Shown in pieces: positions 8,635-17,981 of a stretch of DNA of 64,000 nt (position 1 is the stretch's first letter; each line of letters opens with the position of its first letter). The notes beneath the pieces are model-generated. The model searched no databases, was not told the DNA's origin, and was given only the letters and a program-made list of their open reading frames with translations. This stretch comes from Prochlorococcus sp. AG-363-O16 (GTDB lineage Bacteria; Cyanobacteriota; Cyanobacteriia; PCC-6307; Cyanobiaceae). The DNA is taken from the NCBI GenBank assembly GCA_003280095.1, contig QCGA01000003.1, positions 1-64,000 of the forward strand, read 5' to 3'. The position numbers and the translations under genes are program-made.

Positions 8635-9462
8635 GTGTTAGAGACTGAACCTTTGCTCGTTAGAGAAAGTGTTTTATTCCTTAGCCTTGATTCCTGTCGT
8701 TATGACAGCTTTCTAAGGGCGCAAGTGCCTGTACTGAGATCGATTGGCTCTGTCTATAAAGCTTTTTCTCCAAGTTATTTTACCTTTGGTAGCCATGCGG
8801 CTTTTTGGATGGGATTTACTCCTGGTGTTGTGGGAAGTCAAAGACCTTGGTTGAATCCGAAAGCGGGAAAATTGTTTCGAATGTCTTTTGCTGGCAGTGC
8901 AGGAGATGATTTAGATGGATTCAGACTTTCTGGCTCAAATTTGATTGAAGGTTTTAGGAGACTGGGATATAGAACCATAGGGACCGGAGCTGTTGATTGG
9001 TTTAACACTGACACTGATACAGGTGCTGTTTTGGCTGAACCTTTTGAGTCTTTTTGGTATAGCGGCAACACTTGGAGTCTGACCTCTCAGTTGAACTGGA
9101 TTAATAGTCAACTTGCAACAGTGCAGCCAAGTCAGCCTGTTTTTCTGTTTCTCAATGTAGGAGAAACTCATGTTCCTTATTGGCATGCTGGGGCTAACTG
9201 GGAACCTTGGCCGAGTCCATGTGTCCCATTTGGTGGACCTTATTGCTCGAGAAGAGAGAGTCGGCGGCGTCAAGTTGCCTGCTTAGAGTGGGTTGATCAA
9301 CAGCTTGCGCAGTTAATTAATCGATTTAAAGATTGCACAATTCTCGCTTGTGCGGATCATGGTGATTGCTGGGGAGAAAATGGTCTTTGGGAACATGGAG
9401 TAAGTCATCCCGCAACTCTTACGGTTCCTTTATTATTGAAAGTTCGAGGTAAATCTATTTAA
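8635..9462 (+). CDS. Alkaline phosphatase-superfamily hydrolase (sulfatase-like fold)
   Basis: The protein has 275 residues. The N-terminal SVLFLSLDSCRYDSF matches the first metal-binding strand of the sulfatase / alkaline phosphatase superfamily. FTFGSHAAFWMGFTPG occupies the nucleophile region, and CADHGDCWGENGLWEHG matches the second metal-binding Asp-His segment and the downstream His. The classical sulfatase C-x-P-S-R formylglycine motif is absent, so a true sulfatase is unlikely; a phosphodiesterase, phosphatase or phosphotransferase is more plausible. It is shorter than typical sulfatases. It starts at GTG 8635 after a ~180-bp gap and converges on tsaE with a 4-bp overlap. No signal peptide is apparent. 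Confidence 0.65.
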   Translation: MLETEPLLVRESVLFLSLDSCRYDSFLRAQVPVLRSIGSVYKAFSPSYFTFGSHAAFWMGFTPGVVGSQRPWLNPKAGKLFRMSFAGSAGDDLDGFRLSGSNLIEGFRRLGYRTIGTGAVDWFNTDTDTGAVLAEPFESFWYSGNTWSLTSQLNWINSQLATVQPSQPVFLFLNVGETHVPYWHAGANWEPWPSPCVPFGGPYCSRRESRRRQVACLEWVDQQLAQLINRFKDCTILACADHGDCWGENGLWEHGVSHPATLTVPLLLKVRGKSI

Positions 9463-10046
9463 AGTTCAATTAAGAGTTCTCTTCCATGATTTTTTTTATC
9501 GTTTGTTTTTGGAAGATTTAATTGTATTTTCCAAGAGTTTTCTGGAACAAAACTAAGCCTTTCTGGCCATTCAACTGCTATTAGGGCACCCATTTCATAG
9601 GCTTGTTCTTCTTCTTGTACAAATAATTCATCAGCTGCTGAACTATTTTCAAGTCTGTATAGGTCGATGTGTACAAGAGAGGTGGTCATATTTTCTAGTT
9701 GACCTTTGTAATGATGTGCTAATGCAAAGGATGGACTTGTTATGGGTTCTTGGATTCCAAGTCCATTTGCTATGCCTTTGACCAGACTTGTTTTGCCTGC
9801 ACCAAGTTCTCCCATTAGTAAAACTATTGGACAATCTTTTTGATAGACACCTGTTTGCTGAATAGTTTTTGATGCTTCAATCCATTCAAGTGCGAGTTGT
9901 CTACCCATGCAATGCGTTGCATCAGTGTCGGGGAGAAATACATGTTGATTTGGCTTGCCAGTAGATTGCTTGAAAAGCAAACCCGAGATTTCTGGGTCTT
10001 TGCTGAGATTCCTTTCCAAAATTCCCTCAAGGGAGCTTTTAACCAT
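9459..10046 (-). CDS. tsaE: tRNA threonylcarbamoyladenosine biosynthesis ATPase TsaE
   Basis: The Walker A motif GELGAGKTS, the [10 protein letters not shown] switch segment and the HIDLYRLE and AVEWPERL motifs identify the TsaE/YjeE ATPase. It works with TsaD and TsaB to make the t6A37 modification of tRNAs reading ANN codons. The ORF (195 residues) is longer than the usual ~150. Family similarity begins at [21 protein letters not shown], about 35 residues in, so the real start may be an internal codon such as TTG near 9980. The ATG at 10046 falls in the same CCATGG palindrome as the divergent ahcY ATG, leaving no room for separate leaders. Confidence 0.85.
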   Translation of the reverse strand: MVKSSLEGILERNLSKDPEISGLLFKQSTGKPNQHVFLPDTDATHCMGRQLALEWIEASKTIQQTGVYQKDCPIVLLMGELGAGKTSLVKGIANGLGIQEPITSPSFALAHHYKGQLENMTTSLVHIDLYRLENSSAADELFVQEEEQAYEMGALIAVEWPERLSFVPENSWKIQLNLPKTNDKKNHGRELLIEL

Positions 10047-11475
10047 GGTGGCAGTGCCTACATCTTCTGCTGATTTACAACTCGCTTCTGAATATGTTGT
10101 TGCAGATCTTGCTCTCGCCGATTTTGGACGAAAAGAGCTGATGATCGCAGAAACAGAAATGCCTGGATTAATGACTCTTCGCGAGAAGTATGCATCTGCA
10201 AAGCCTTTGAGAGGTGCAAAAATCTCGGGAAGTCTTCATATGACTATTCAAACTGGTGTTTTAATTGAAACTTTGGTGGCTTTAGGGGCAGAGGTGCGTT
10301 GGGCATCTTGCAATATTTTCTCTACTCAAGATCACGCAGCTGCAGCCATTGCCTCGGTTGGTGTTCCTGTGTTTGCAAAGAAAGGCGAAACATTAGATGA
10401 ATATTGGGAATACACTCACCGCATTTTGGATTGGGGTCAATCAGGGACCCCAAATATGATTTTGGATGATGGAGGAGATGCAACTGGATTGGTCATTCTT
10501 GGTAGTAAGGCCGAACAGGATTTGTCAGTTTTGGACCAGCCCTCCAATGAAGAAGAAGTTGCTTTATTTTCTTCAATACGTTTGAAGCTTTCTAAAGATC
10601 CTACTTTTTACTCTAGGGTTAAAAAAAGTATTCAAGGAGTTACGGAAGAAACAACAACTGGTGTAGCTCGTTTATATCAAATGGAAAGGAACAATGAGTT
10701 ACCTTTTCCTGCCATTAATGTTAATGATTCAGTAACCAAGAGTAAGTTCGATAATTTATATGGATGCCGAGAGTCTTTAGTAGATGGAATTAAGAGGGCT
10801 ACAGATGTAATGGTCGCAGGAAAAACTGCCCTTGTGATGGGCTATGGGGATGTGGGTAAGGGATCAGCACAATCTTTGAGAGGTCTTGGTGCAACAGTAA
10901 TGATTGCTGAGATTGATCCGATATGCGCATTGCAAGCAGCTATGGAAGGTTATCGTGTGGTTTGTCTCGATGATGTAGTTAATCAGATTGATATATTTGT
11001 AACCGCAACTGGCAACTTTCAGGTTATTCGTCATGAACATCTAGTTCAAATGAAAGATGAGGCAATTGTTTGCAATATTGGTCATTTTGATAATGAAATA
11101 GACGTTGCTTCTTTAAAGCAATATCCTTGGGAAAATATCAAACCCCAAGTAGACCATATTACGTTACCTAGCGGTAATAGATTGATACTTTTAGCTGAGG
11201 GAAGACTTGTTAATCTTGGCTGTGCGACAGGACATCCGAGCTTTGTTATGAGTAATTCTTTTACTAATCAAGTTTTGGCACAAATAGAGTTGTTTACTAA
11301 AGGGAATGAATATGGTCATCAGGTTTATGTGTTGCCAAAACATTTAGATGAAATGGTTGCCCGCTTGCATTTGCAAAAACTTGGAGTTAAGTTAACTAGG
11401 CTAACCCGACAGCAAGCTGATTATATTGATGTTCCTATAGAAGGTCCTTACAAGCCTGAACATTATCGTTACTAA
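10045..11475 (+). CDS. ahcY: S-adenosylhomocysteine hydrolase
   Basis: This is the NAD-dependent enzyme that splits S-adenosylhomocysteine to adenosine and homocysteine, closing the methylation cycle. From ATG 10045 it has 476 residues, normal for the bacterial form with the ~40-residue insert. Seen motifs are [12 protein letters not shown] near the N-terminus, the substrate loop [15 protein letters not shown], the Rossmann NAD site [15 protein letters not shown], the [12 protein letters not shown] hinge block, and the C-terminal PYKPEHYRY. The track start at 9955 adds 30 unconserved residues running into antisense tsaE, so it was rejected. ATG 10045 and GTG 10048 are both possible. Confidence 0.96.
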   Translation: MVAVPTSSADLQLASEYVVADLALADFGRKELMIAETEMPGLMTLREKYASAKPLRGAKISGSLHMTIQTGVLIETLVALGAEVRWASCNIFSTQDHAAAAIASVGVPVFAKKGETLDEYWEYTHRILDWGQSGTPNMILDDGGDATGLVILGSKAEQDLSVLDQPSNEEEVALFSSIRLKLSKDPTFYSRVKKSIQGVTEETTTGVARLYQMERNNELPFPAINVNDSVTKSKFDNLYGCRESLVDGIKRATDVMVAGKTALVMGYGDVGKGSAQSLRGLGATVMIAEIDPICALQAAMEGYRVVCLDDVVNQIDIFVTATGNFQVIRHEHLVQMKDEAIVCNIGHFDNEIDVASLKQYPWENIKPQVDHITLPSGNRLILLAEGRLVNLGCATGHPSFVMSNSFTNQVLAQIELFTKGNEYGHQVYVLPKHLDEMVARLHLQKLGVKLTRLTRQQADYIDVPIEGPYKPEHYRY

Positions 11476-11563
11476 TGGGTCTAATAGGAATTTTTTTAGA
11501 GGCCGCTAGGTTACATTTTAATCATAAAACATTTCATTTAATCACCTTCTGGAGATTGCAATA

Positions 11564-13243
11564 ATGACAGCTTGTATTTATTATCATCCTGACGGATTCT
11601 CCACGGTAGATCGTCAAGTAATGGGAAGAAGGGTTGTCGGTAAATCTTTTCTCAAGGCATTTATTCAACACCATCTTTCTGATCAGATTTGGATTCAAGT
11701 AGAAAAAGTAAATCATGCTAAAGAGTTCCTGCAATTATCTAGACAATTAGGCCATAAGGAAAAAATAAAAATTATTCAACGTAATACTCTTGCAAACCTG
11801 AATAAATTAGGTTGTGTTTATTATTCTGGCCCGGGGTTAGGTGAATGGGCTCGACATAGGGCTATTTATGGTGATAGTCAATGGAGCCTGTGTGGTTTAA
11901 CTCATACAACATCTAGCCAGCTTGCAATGGAGTCTATAGCTGATCTTTTGTTGGCTCCTGTTCAACCTTGGGATGCGTTGATTTGCACCAGTCGAGCTGT
12001 TCATGACAATGTTTCAAGAGTACTTGAGGCTCAGGCTGAATACCTTCGTTATCGTTTTCGTGCTGCGCGAATTGTCCAACCTCAATTGCCAATTATTCCT
12101 TTAGGAGTGCATTCTGCAGAGTTTTCAGTCTCTAATGCTCAAAAGAAAAAAGCTCGAACTGATTTGAAGATACCTGAAAATACTTTGACTATTTTATTTG
12201 TTGGGAGGCTGTCATTTCATAGCAAGGCTCATCCTTTTACGATGTATTTAGCTCTTGAGGAGGCTGTTAGGCAAACAGGTAAGCAAGTTATTTTGTTTGA
12301 ATGTGGTCATTATCCAAATGAGGAGACCAAACGAGCTTTCGCCAAAGCATCTTGTTTGGCATGTCCAAGTGTTGAGGTTCGAACTCTGGATGGAGGTGAC
12401 TCTGAGCTCTTCCAACTTGGATGGAAAGCTGCTGATGTTTTTTGCTCGCTATCTGACAACATTCAAGAAGCATTTGGAATTACCCCTGTTGAGGCAATGG
12501 CCGCAGGCTTGCCAGTTGTGGTGAGCGACTGGAATGGATATAGAGATACTGTTAGACATAATGTGGATGGATTCCTAATTCCTACTACTTCAGTACCTGC
12601 TGGCTATGGGAGGGACCTTGCTGAACTTTATGCCCTAGGACTATGTAGATATGACATGTATTTAGGATATACATCCTCGATGGTCAGTGTCGATTTTCGC
12701 AAGGCTGCTAATGCATTTATAACTCTTTTTTCCTCTGAAAAACTTCGAAATAGTATGGGTTTGGCAGGGAAAAGAAATGTGGAGCAAAATTATGATTGGA
12801 GTGTAATTATTCCTCGTTACGAGGAACTTTGGTCAGAGTTAAGTGCATATCGAAAGAAATCTAATTCTTCCAACCCTTCCTCTTTATTGCATCCTTGTGC
12901 AACCCGATTAGATCCTTTCTATGCATTCGAATCATACCCAACTTCTTCCTTTCAAACGAAATCAAAAATTCAGCTTTTTGATCGAAGTTTTGATGCTTCA
13001 CGTGAACGATTAACAGCAATTCTCAATCTAGACATGTTTGCTTATGTTTCCAAGATCATGGCCCCAGCAAATCAGCTTGAGTCAGTTTTGAAGATTTTAG
13101 TTGTAGGCCCTAGATCGTTTGAAGAAATCTCAGAAGATTTACAGTTAGATGATTTTCAATCAAAGAAACTTTTTAGATCACTTGTATGGCTTTTAAAGAT
13201 GGGCTTAGTTGTGCAGGTCAGAGAAGAAAGTGCTGAGTATTGA
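11564..13243 (+). CDS. GT4-like glycosyltransferase with C-terminal winged-helix-like domain
   Basis: The protein has 559 residues. Residues ~1-430 form a GT-B glycosyltransferase: TILFVGRLSFHSKAHP begins the donor half, and FCSLSDNIQEAFGITPVEAMAAG is the E-x7-E donor signature, followed by DTVRHNVDGFL. After a Ser/Pro-rich linker (about 435-455), the last ~80 residues contain LKILVVGPRSFEEISEDLQL and a second helix leading to LLKMGLVVQV, the pattern of a winged helix-turn-helix. Such a tail is not usual for GT4 enzymes. A good upstream ribosome site (GGAGA) precedes ATG 11564. Substrate is unknown. The gene is flanked by ahcY and a DedA protein and stands alone. Confidence 0.8.
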   Translation: MTACIYYHPDGFSTVDRQVMGRRVVGKSFLKAFIQHHLSDQIWIQVEKVNHAKEFLQLSRQLGHKEKIKIIQRNTLANLNKLGCVYYSGPGLGEWARHRAIYGDSQWSLCGLTHTTSSQLAMESIADLLLAPVQPWDALICTSRAVHDNVSRVLEAQAEYLRYRFRAARIVQPQLPIIPLGVHSAEFSVSNAQKKKARTDLKIPENTLTILFVGRLSFHSKAHPFTMYLALEEAVRQTGKQVILFECGHYPNEETKRAFAKASCLACPSVEVRTLDGGDSELFQLGWKAADVFCSLSDNIQEAFGITPVEAMAAGLPVVVSDWNGYRDTVRHNVDGFLIPTTSVPAGYGRDLAELYALGLCRYDMYLGYTSSMVSVDFRKAANAFITLFSSEKLRNSMGLAGKRNVEQNYDWSVIIPRYEELWSELSAYRKKSNSSNPSSLLHPCATRLDPFYAFESYPTSSFQTKSKIQLFDRSFDASRERLTAILNLDMFAYVSKIMAPANQLESVLKILVVGPRSFEEISEDLQLDDFQSKKLFRSLVWLLKMGLVVQVREESAEY

Positions 13244-13406
13244 GAATTTTAATTCGATTCATTGAACGTATTTTATCTTATAAACCTTAGTCTTTTGTTT
13301 GAACTTACTGGGGTTAATGTTTGTACTTGGGTATGCATTCAATATATTGTGATATGAAGTTGCATGATCGATAGTACTCTTTGTTGATGGTTGCTTTTAA
13401 GTATTT

Positions 13407-14054
13407 GTGGGCTTAAGCGAGATTTTGCATCAGCTTCCTCTGTTGATTGGGAATGCCATAGAGGCCAATCAATGGATGGGGTATTTCGCAATCCTTTTGG
13501 CTATGTTCTTGGAAAATATTTTTCCACCAATACCTTCTGAATTAATTATGCCCTTAGGGGGGTTTTATGTGCAGCAAGGCCAACTTGAATTGGTTCCTGT
13601 TGTTATGGCAGGTTTAATTGGAACTCTTTTAGGTGCTCTGCCTTGGTATGGAATCGGTAGGGTAATGAATGAAGAGCGAATTGAGAGATGGCTCACTAAA
13701 AGCGGCCGAAGGTTCGGAATTGCTCCAGAGGATTTAGCACGTAGTCGTCGTTGGTTTAACCGTTTTGGGAATGCGCTTGTTTTTTGGGGTCGACTGGTGC
13801 CTGGAATAAGAACTTTGATTTCTGTGCCGGCAGGTATTGAAATGATGCCCTTGTTGCCATTTCTTATTTGGACTACAGCAGGCAGTTTTATTTGGACCCT
13901 CTTATTAACCCTTGCCGGAGTGGCGCTTGGAGAAAGTTATAGCCAAGTAGAGGTCTGGATTGATCCAGTTTCTAAGTTTATAAAAATTGCCCTGATTTTT
14001 GCTTGCGTCTTCGGAGCAGTACTTTTGGCGGTGAGAATTTTGCGCCGCCGTTAA
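13407..14054 (+). CDS. DedA family membrane protein
   Basis: This 215-residue integral membrane protein has the DedA/SNARE-associated signature: FLENIFPPIPSELIMPLGGFY near residues 35-55, a central re-entrant segment, the GRLVPGIRTLISVPAGI motif, and two C-terminal helices. DedA proteins are implicated in membrane homeostasis and in undecaprenyl-phosphate or phospholipid recycling. The start is GTG at 13407. There is a 163-bp gap upstream, so it probably has its own promoter. It converges on ssb 32 bp away. Confidence 0.88.
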   Translation: MGLSEILHQLPLLIGNAIEANQWMGYFAILLAMFLENIFPPIPSELIMPLGGFYVQQGQLELVPVVMAGLIGTLLGALPWYGIGRVMNEERIERWLTKSGRRFGIAPEDLARSRRWFNRFGNALVFWGRLVPGIRTLISVPAGIEMMPLLPFLIWTTAGSFIWTLLLTLAGVALGESYSQVEVWIDPVSKFIKIALIFACVFGAVLLAVRILRRR

Positions 14055-14086
14055 TTACTTAATGGTATTAGCCGGTTTGAATTGTT

Positions 14087-14455
14087 CTAGAACGGGACAT
14101 CTTCATTTGAAGGACTGTTAAAGCCATTGGTTTCCGCATCACGCTTGGAACCAAGTAGTTCTAAACGGTCAACTCTGATTACTGGTTTGGTTTTTTCTTC
14201 ACCAGTGTTTTTGTCCTTCCAGCGATCCAGCTTAAAGCTCCCTATTACACCCAAAAGTGATCCTTTCTTGACATAGTCGGCAGCAACTTGAGCTTGTTTT
14301 CCCCATATTTCTAGATTGAACCAATCGGGTTCATCATCTCGGCTTTTGCGGTTTACTGCCATGGTCAAGTTCGCCACAACACTGCCTGATTCGAAGTAGC
14401 GCACATCAGGGTCTCGGCCAGCTCTGCCAACAAGGGAAATGGAATTGATGCTCAT
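14087..14455 (-). CDS. ssb: Single-stranded DNA-binding protein
   Basis: From ATG 14455 this gives 122 residues beginning MSINSISLVGRAGRDP, which matches the usual start of picocyanobacterial SSB; the track ORF adds 28 unconserved residues. The OB-fold core includes FESGSVVANLTMAVNRKS and WFNLEIWGKQAQVAADYV. The acidic C-terminal tip ends in DVPF, the partner-binding tail in the same position as DIPF in E. coli. It functions as a tetramer coating ssDNA in replication and repair. It is divergent from mreB, with about 130 bp between the start codons. Confidence 0.95.
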   Translation of the reverse strand: MSINSISLVGRAGRDPDVRYFESGSVVANLTMAVNRKSRDDEPDWFNLEIWGKQAQVAADYVKKGSLLGVIGSFKLDRWKDKNTGEEKTKPVIRVDRLELLGSKRDAETNGFNSPSNEDVPF

Positions 14456-14583
14456 AAATGGCTCTTGATCATGGACTAATGATGGGTCACTTGAGGTTGT
14501 AATGGGAGAAAAAGATGAATGATTTTTTATCTCTTTCATTGGATCGCATGCTGCTGCCTTTATGATTCGCCGACTTGAGTTAC

Positions 14584-15642
14584 ATGGCTGTGTTTTTTAG
14601 TCGTTTCAAACTTTCTCGTGACATTGGCATTGATCTGGGAACTGCGAACACATTGATTTATGTCTCTGGTAAAGGCATTGTTCTTCAGGAGCCTTCTGTG
14701 GTGGCCTTGGATGTTGAGGAAGGACTGCCTTTGGCTGTTGGTGATGATGCAAAGTTAATGCTCGGTCGCACACCAGGAAATATTCGGGCTGTTCGTCCTC
14801 TCAGAGATGGAGTTATCGCAGACTTTGATGCGGCAGAGCAAATGCTTAAAAGTTTCATTCAGAAGTGCAATGAAGGCCGTGGAATAGTTGCTCCTCGTCT
14901 GGTAGTTGGTATTCCAAGTGGTGTTACTGGTGTGGAAAGGCGAGCAGTTAGAGAGGCTGGGATGGCAGGAGCAAGGGAAGTGCATTTGATTGACGAGCCT
15001 GTGGCGGCGGCTATTGGTGCGTCTCTACCAGTCACTGAACCAATAGGAACAATGATTGTTGACATTGGTGGAGGCACAACAGAAGTTGCTGTTTTAAGTC
15101 TTGGTGGAACTGTCCTTAGTGAGTCAGTGAGGGTGGCTGGTGATGAATTGAATGATGCGATAGGGATATATTTGAAGAAGGTCCACAATTTGGTCGTTGG
15201 TGAGCGCACTGCTGAAGAAATAAAGATTCGCATTGGTTCAGCCTTCCCGGACAATGAATTTGATATGCAATCAATGGATGTAAGAGGACTCCATTTGCTG
15301 TCTGGATTACCACGCTCAATAAATTTGCAAGCAGGAGATCTTCGTGAAGCCATGGCGGAGCCATTGAACAAGATTGTTGAGGCAGTTAAGAGAACTCTTG
15401 AAAGAACACCACCGGAATTGGCTGCAGATATTGTTGATCGAGGAATAATGCTTGCTGGTGGGGGTGCATTAGTTCGTGGTATCAGCGATTTAGTAAGTCA
15501 TGAGACGGGAATTTTTACTCATGTTGCAGAAGAGCCCTTGCTTTGTGTTGTGAATGGATGTGGTCAAGTCCTCGAAGATTTCAAGCGTCTAAGGCGTGTG
15601 CTCGACACTCCTGAATTTGCTCGTTCAGCTCTAAAGGATTGA
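14584..15642 (+). CDS. mreB: Rod shape-determining protein MreB
   Basis: This actin-like ATPase polymerises under the inner membrane and guides the elongation peptidoglycan machinery. The phosphate-1 loop is IGIDLGTANTLIYVSGKG. The conserved block GGTTEVAVLSLGG is phosphate 2, and LAGGGALVRGI is the adenosine-binding loop. The length (352 residues from ATG 14584) is typical. TTG at 14575 is the alternative track start. It heads the classical mreB-mreC-mreD operon: mreC starts 4 bp after its stop, and mreD overlaps mreC. Confidence 0.96.
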   Translation: MAVFFSRFKLSRDIGIDLGTANTLIYVSGKGIVLQEPSVVALDVEEGLPLAVGDDAKLMLGRTPGNIRAVRPLRDGVIADFDAAEQMLKSFIQKCNEGRGIVAPRLVVGIPSGVTGVERRAVREAGMAGAREVHLIDEPVAAAIGASLPVTEPIGTMIVDIGGGTTEVAVLSLGGTVLSESVRVAGDELNDAIGIYLKKVHNLVVGERTAEEIKIRIGSAFPDNEFDMQSMDVRGLHLLSGLPRSINLQAGDLREAMAEPLNKIVEAVKRTLERTPPELAADIVDRGIMLAGGGALVRGISDLVSHETGIFTHVAEEPLLCVVNGCGQVLEDFKRLRRVLDTPEFARSALKD

Positions 15643-15646
15643 TGTA

Positions 15647-16390
15647 ATGGGGGGACCCCATTGGGCCGGGCGTATCCGCTTAAAAAATCTAGGGCGTTTA
15701 TTGCCTTTATTAATTTTTGGGGGAGGGCTGTTTTTGGTTCGATTGACAAAAGGGGCAGTTTTTTTAGATACATATGCATTCTTGAGCCGTCCTTTTTGGC
15801 CTGGACCAGCACAAAAAGAATGGCTTAGAAACGGTTTTTCGATTGAGCAACAAACGAAACTGCGATTACTTGAGCAGGACAATAGAAGACTAAGAGTTTT
15901 GTTGGCTTTAAAAAAGTCATCATCTGCGCGTCAGATTTCTGCTGCTGTCATATCTAGACAGACTCAAGGATGGTGGCATCAACTTGAAATAGGTAAAGGT
16001 CAGCTTGCTGGAATCAGTGCTGATGATCCAGTTTTGGGTCCAGGAGGATTGCTTGGAAGAATCCAAAGTGTTACTCCAACTACGGCACGAGTCCGACTCC
16101 TTACTTCCCCTAGCAGTCGAATAGGGGTCTGGGTACCTCGTACTGGCAGACATGGCCTTTTGGTTGGAATGGGTACCAGTCGAACAAAGCTTGTTTTTTT
16201 AGATAAGGGATCTTCGGCGCTTCCTGGCGATGTAGTTAGTACATCGCCAGCAAGTACATTGCTACCTCCAAACCTGCCAGTGGGTGTAATTCAATCATTG
16301 AATAATCAAGTCCCCTTAGAACCTCAGGCGGTGGTTCAGTTGATTGCGACTCCTGCAGCTGTTGATTGGGTACAAGTTCAATTACGTTGA
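15647..16390 (+). CDS. mreC: Rod shape-determining protein MreC
   Basis: The protein has 247 residues. A basic N-terminus is followed by one membrane anchor at about residues 14-37. A short coiled coil follows (EQQTKLRLLEQDNRRLRVLLAL, about 67-90), then a periplasmic beta-barrel domain with DDPVLGPGGLLGRIQSV and RTGRHGLLVGMG. MreC bridges MreB, MreD and the penicillin-binding protein in cell elongation. It is at the short end of the family range. It begins 4 bp after mreB, and its TGA overlaps the mreD ATG (TGATG), indicating coupled translation. Confidence 0.93.
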   Translation: MGGPHWAGRIRLKNLGRLLPLLIFGGGLFLVRLTKGAVFLDTYAFLSRPFWPGPAQKEWLRNGFSIEQQTKLRLLEQDNRRLRVLLALKKSSSARQISAAVISRQTQGWWHQLEIGKGQLAGISADDPVLGPGGLLGRIQSVTPTTARVRLLTSPSSRIGVWVPRTGRHGLLVGMGTSRTKLVFLDKGSSALPGDVVSTSPASTLLPPNLPVGVIQSLNNQVPLEPQAVVQLIATPAAVDWVQVQLR

Positions 16391-16950
16391 TGGGGCCTCT
16401 CTATAAACGCCCAATTTGTGTCCTGTCTGGTTTCACAGTCCCTTGGCTAGTTTTGGTTTCGCCTTCTTGGCTTAGCCTTTCTGGTGTAGGTCCATGTTGG
16501 GCAGTTTTGTGGTTATTGCCCTGGGCCTTAGAAGATGGGTGGGTTTCGGGAATGATTGCTGGATTCTTTCTAGGGATACTCTTGGATGCAATTAGTTTGG
16601 GTGGAGCTACTTATGTGCCGGCCTTGGTGGCACTTGGTTGGTGGTGGGGAAAATTGGGTCGCAGAAGTCCCTTACTTGAAGGGAGCTTAAATCTTGGTTT
16701 GTTGGCTTGGATTGGTTCTGCTGTTGTTGGTTTGAGCCTTGGAGCTCAATTTCTGGTTAAAGAATTTGGAGAATCGATTTTCTGGTTGCTCCATTGGAGT
16801 TTCTTAACGTTACTTTCACAGTCCATAGTTACAGGTTTGGTGGCTCCAATAATTGCTTCACTCCTTTTGTTGCTTTGGCGGAGGAAGAGACCAATACCTT
16901 TTTTGGAAAAAACACGATTACGTAAATTTGCTAGGAACAGAAAAAAATAG
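16390..16950 (+). CDS. mreD: Rod shape-determining protein MreD
   Basis: This 186-residue, strongly hydrophobic protein has about five membrane segments and a basic C-terminus (RRKRPIPFLEK, then RKFARNRKK). MreD sequences are poorly conserved, so the call rests on topology, size and its position third in the mre operon. ATG 16390 overlaps the mreC stop in TGATG, which is preferred over the track start at 16366. The motif GFFLGILLDAISLGG is typical of MreD. It anchors the elongasome with MreC. Confidence 0.9.
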   Translation: MGPLYKRPICVLSGFTVPWLVLVSPSWLSLSGVGPCWAVLWLLPWALEDGWVSGMIAGFFLGILLDAISLGGATYVPALVALGWWWGKLGRRSPLLEGSLNLGLLAWIGSAVVGLSLGAQFLVKEFGESIFWLLHWSFLTLLSQSIVTGLVAPIIASLLLLLWRRKRPIPFLEKTRLRKFARNRKK

Positions 16951-17001
16951 TGATGGAAAGCTCCATGGAATATTCATAGATTGCGACCAAATTAGGGATA
17001 A

Positions 17002-17013
17002 ATACTTAAGTAT
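17002..17013. promoter_or_regulatory. 12-bp palindrome upstream of rpaB
   Basis: ATACTTAAGTAT is a perfect palindrome about 80 bp before the rpaB start, and AAGTA recurs just after it. It could be an operator or an AT-rich promoter element. The intergenic stretch otherwise has an A-rich run and no clear terminator for mreD. Confidence 0.22.
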
Positions 17014-17094
17014 AAGTACTCTTTAAACCTTAAAAAAATAAAAAACTCTTAGCCATTCGTCCTTTTAACTACTTTTTGAGCCAGGCGGAAGGTT

Positions 17095-17934
17095 ATGGTT
17101 GCGTTTCTTGATGAGGAATTACTCATGTCTTTGGGAGGTCCATCGAAGCTTGAAAGCACTGATGGTCCAATTACAAAGACAAGAGCAATACCCAAGGCAT
17201 CCATATTGGTTGTGGATGATGAGCCAGCAGTTCTAAAAGTTTTGATTACCCGTTTGCAGCTTGCGGGTTATGAGGTTCTTTCTGCAAAGGATGGAGAGGA
17301 AGCGTTGGAAGTATTTCACCGTGAATCACCTGATCTTGTGGTTCTTGATGTAATGCTTCCTAAGCTTGATGGTTTTGCGGTTTGCAGAAGGTTAAGAGCT
17401 GAATCCTGCGTTCCGATCATTTTTTTAACTGCGCTTGAGGCGATTTCAGAGCGAGTTGCAGGATTGGATCTTGGAGCTGATGACTATCTTTCTAAGCCTT
17501 TTAGTCCAAAGGAATTGGAGGCAAGAATTGCAACTATCTTACGAAGAGTGGGTCCAGGTTCTTCCACCACAGAACCAAGAGATATTCCTGTAGGTCAGGG
17601 AGTCCTTCGAGTGGGAGAGTTGGTGGTAGATACAAATCGCAGGCAAGTTAGTCGGGGTGGAGATCGTATAAGCCTCACTTATACAGAATTTAGTTTGCTG
17701 GAACTTTTGTTTAGAGACCCGGGCCGGGTGGTACCTCGTGCTGAGATCTTGGAGCAGCTTTGGGGCTACCCGCCAAGAAGGGCAGCAGACCTAAGGGTTG
17801 TTGATGTTTATGTTGCCCGTTTACGGGGAAAACTAGAGCCAGATCCACGCAACCCAGAATTAATCCTTACAGTAAGGGGAATTGGATATTCTTCACAAAG
17901 AGTGGGAGAGTTCCCAACCGCAATAGCCAGTTGA
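17095..17934 (+). CDS. rpaB: OmpR-family response regulator RpaB
   Basis: The protein has 279 residues. The receiver domain (about 36-150) has the acidic pair in VVDDEPAVLKVL, the phospho-acceptor Asp in LVVLDVMLPKLDGF, Thr in IFLTALEA and Lys in LSKPFSPKELEARI. The C-terminal winged helix (about 168-265) has YTEFSLLELLFRDPGRVVPR and VDVYVARLRGKLE. The ADDYLSKPFSPKELEAR block and the neighbour lysS fit RpaB (Ycf27), the essential cyanobacterial regulator of high-light and photosystem genes. RpaA or another OmpR regulator is the alternative. ATG 17125 is a second possible start. Its cognate kinase is not in the window. Confidence 0.85.
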   Translation: MVAFLDEELLMSLGGPSKLESTDGPITKTRAIPKASILVVDDEPAVLKVLITRLQLAGYEVLSAKDGEEALEVFHRESPDLVVLDVMLPKLDGFAVCRRLRAESCVPIIFLTALEAISERVAGLDLGADDYLSKPFSPKELEARIATILRRVGPGSSTTEPRDIPVGQGVLRVGELVVDTNRRQVSRGGDRISLTYTEFSLLELLFRDPGRVVPRAEILEQLWGYPPRRAADLRVVDVYVARLRGKLEPDPRNPELILTVRGIGYSSQRVGEFPTAIAS

Positions 17935-17981
17935 ACAATTTATCTAAATGTTTATTGCCGTAAATCTATCGACAGTCAATA

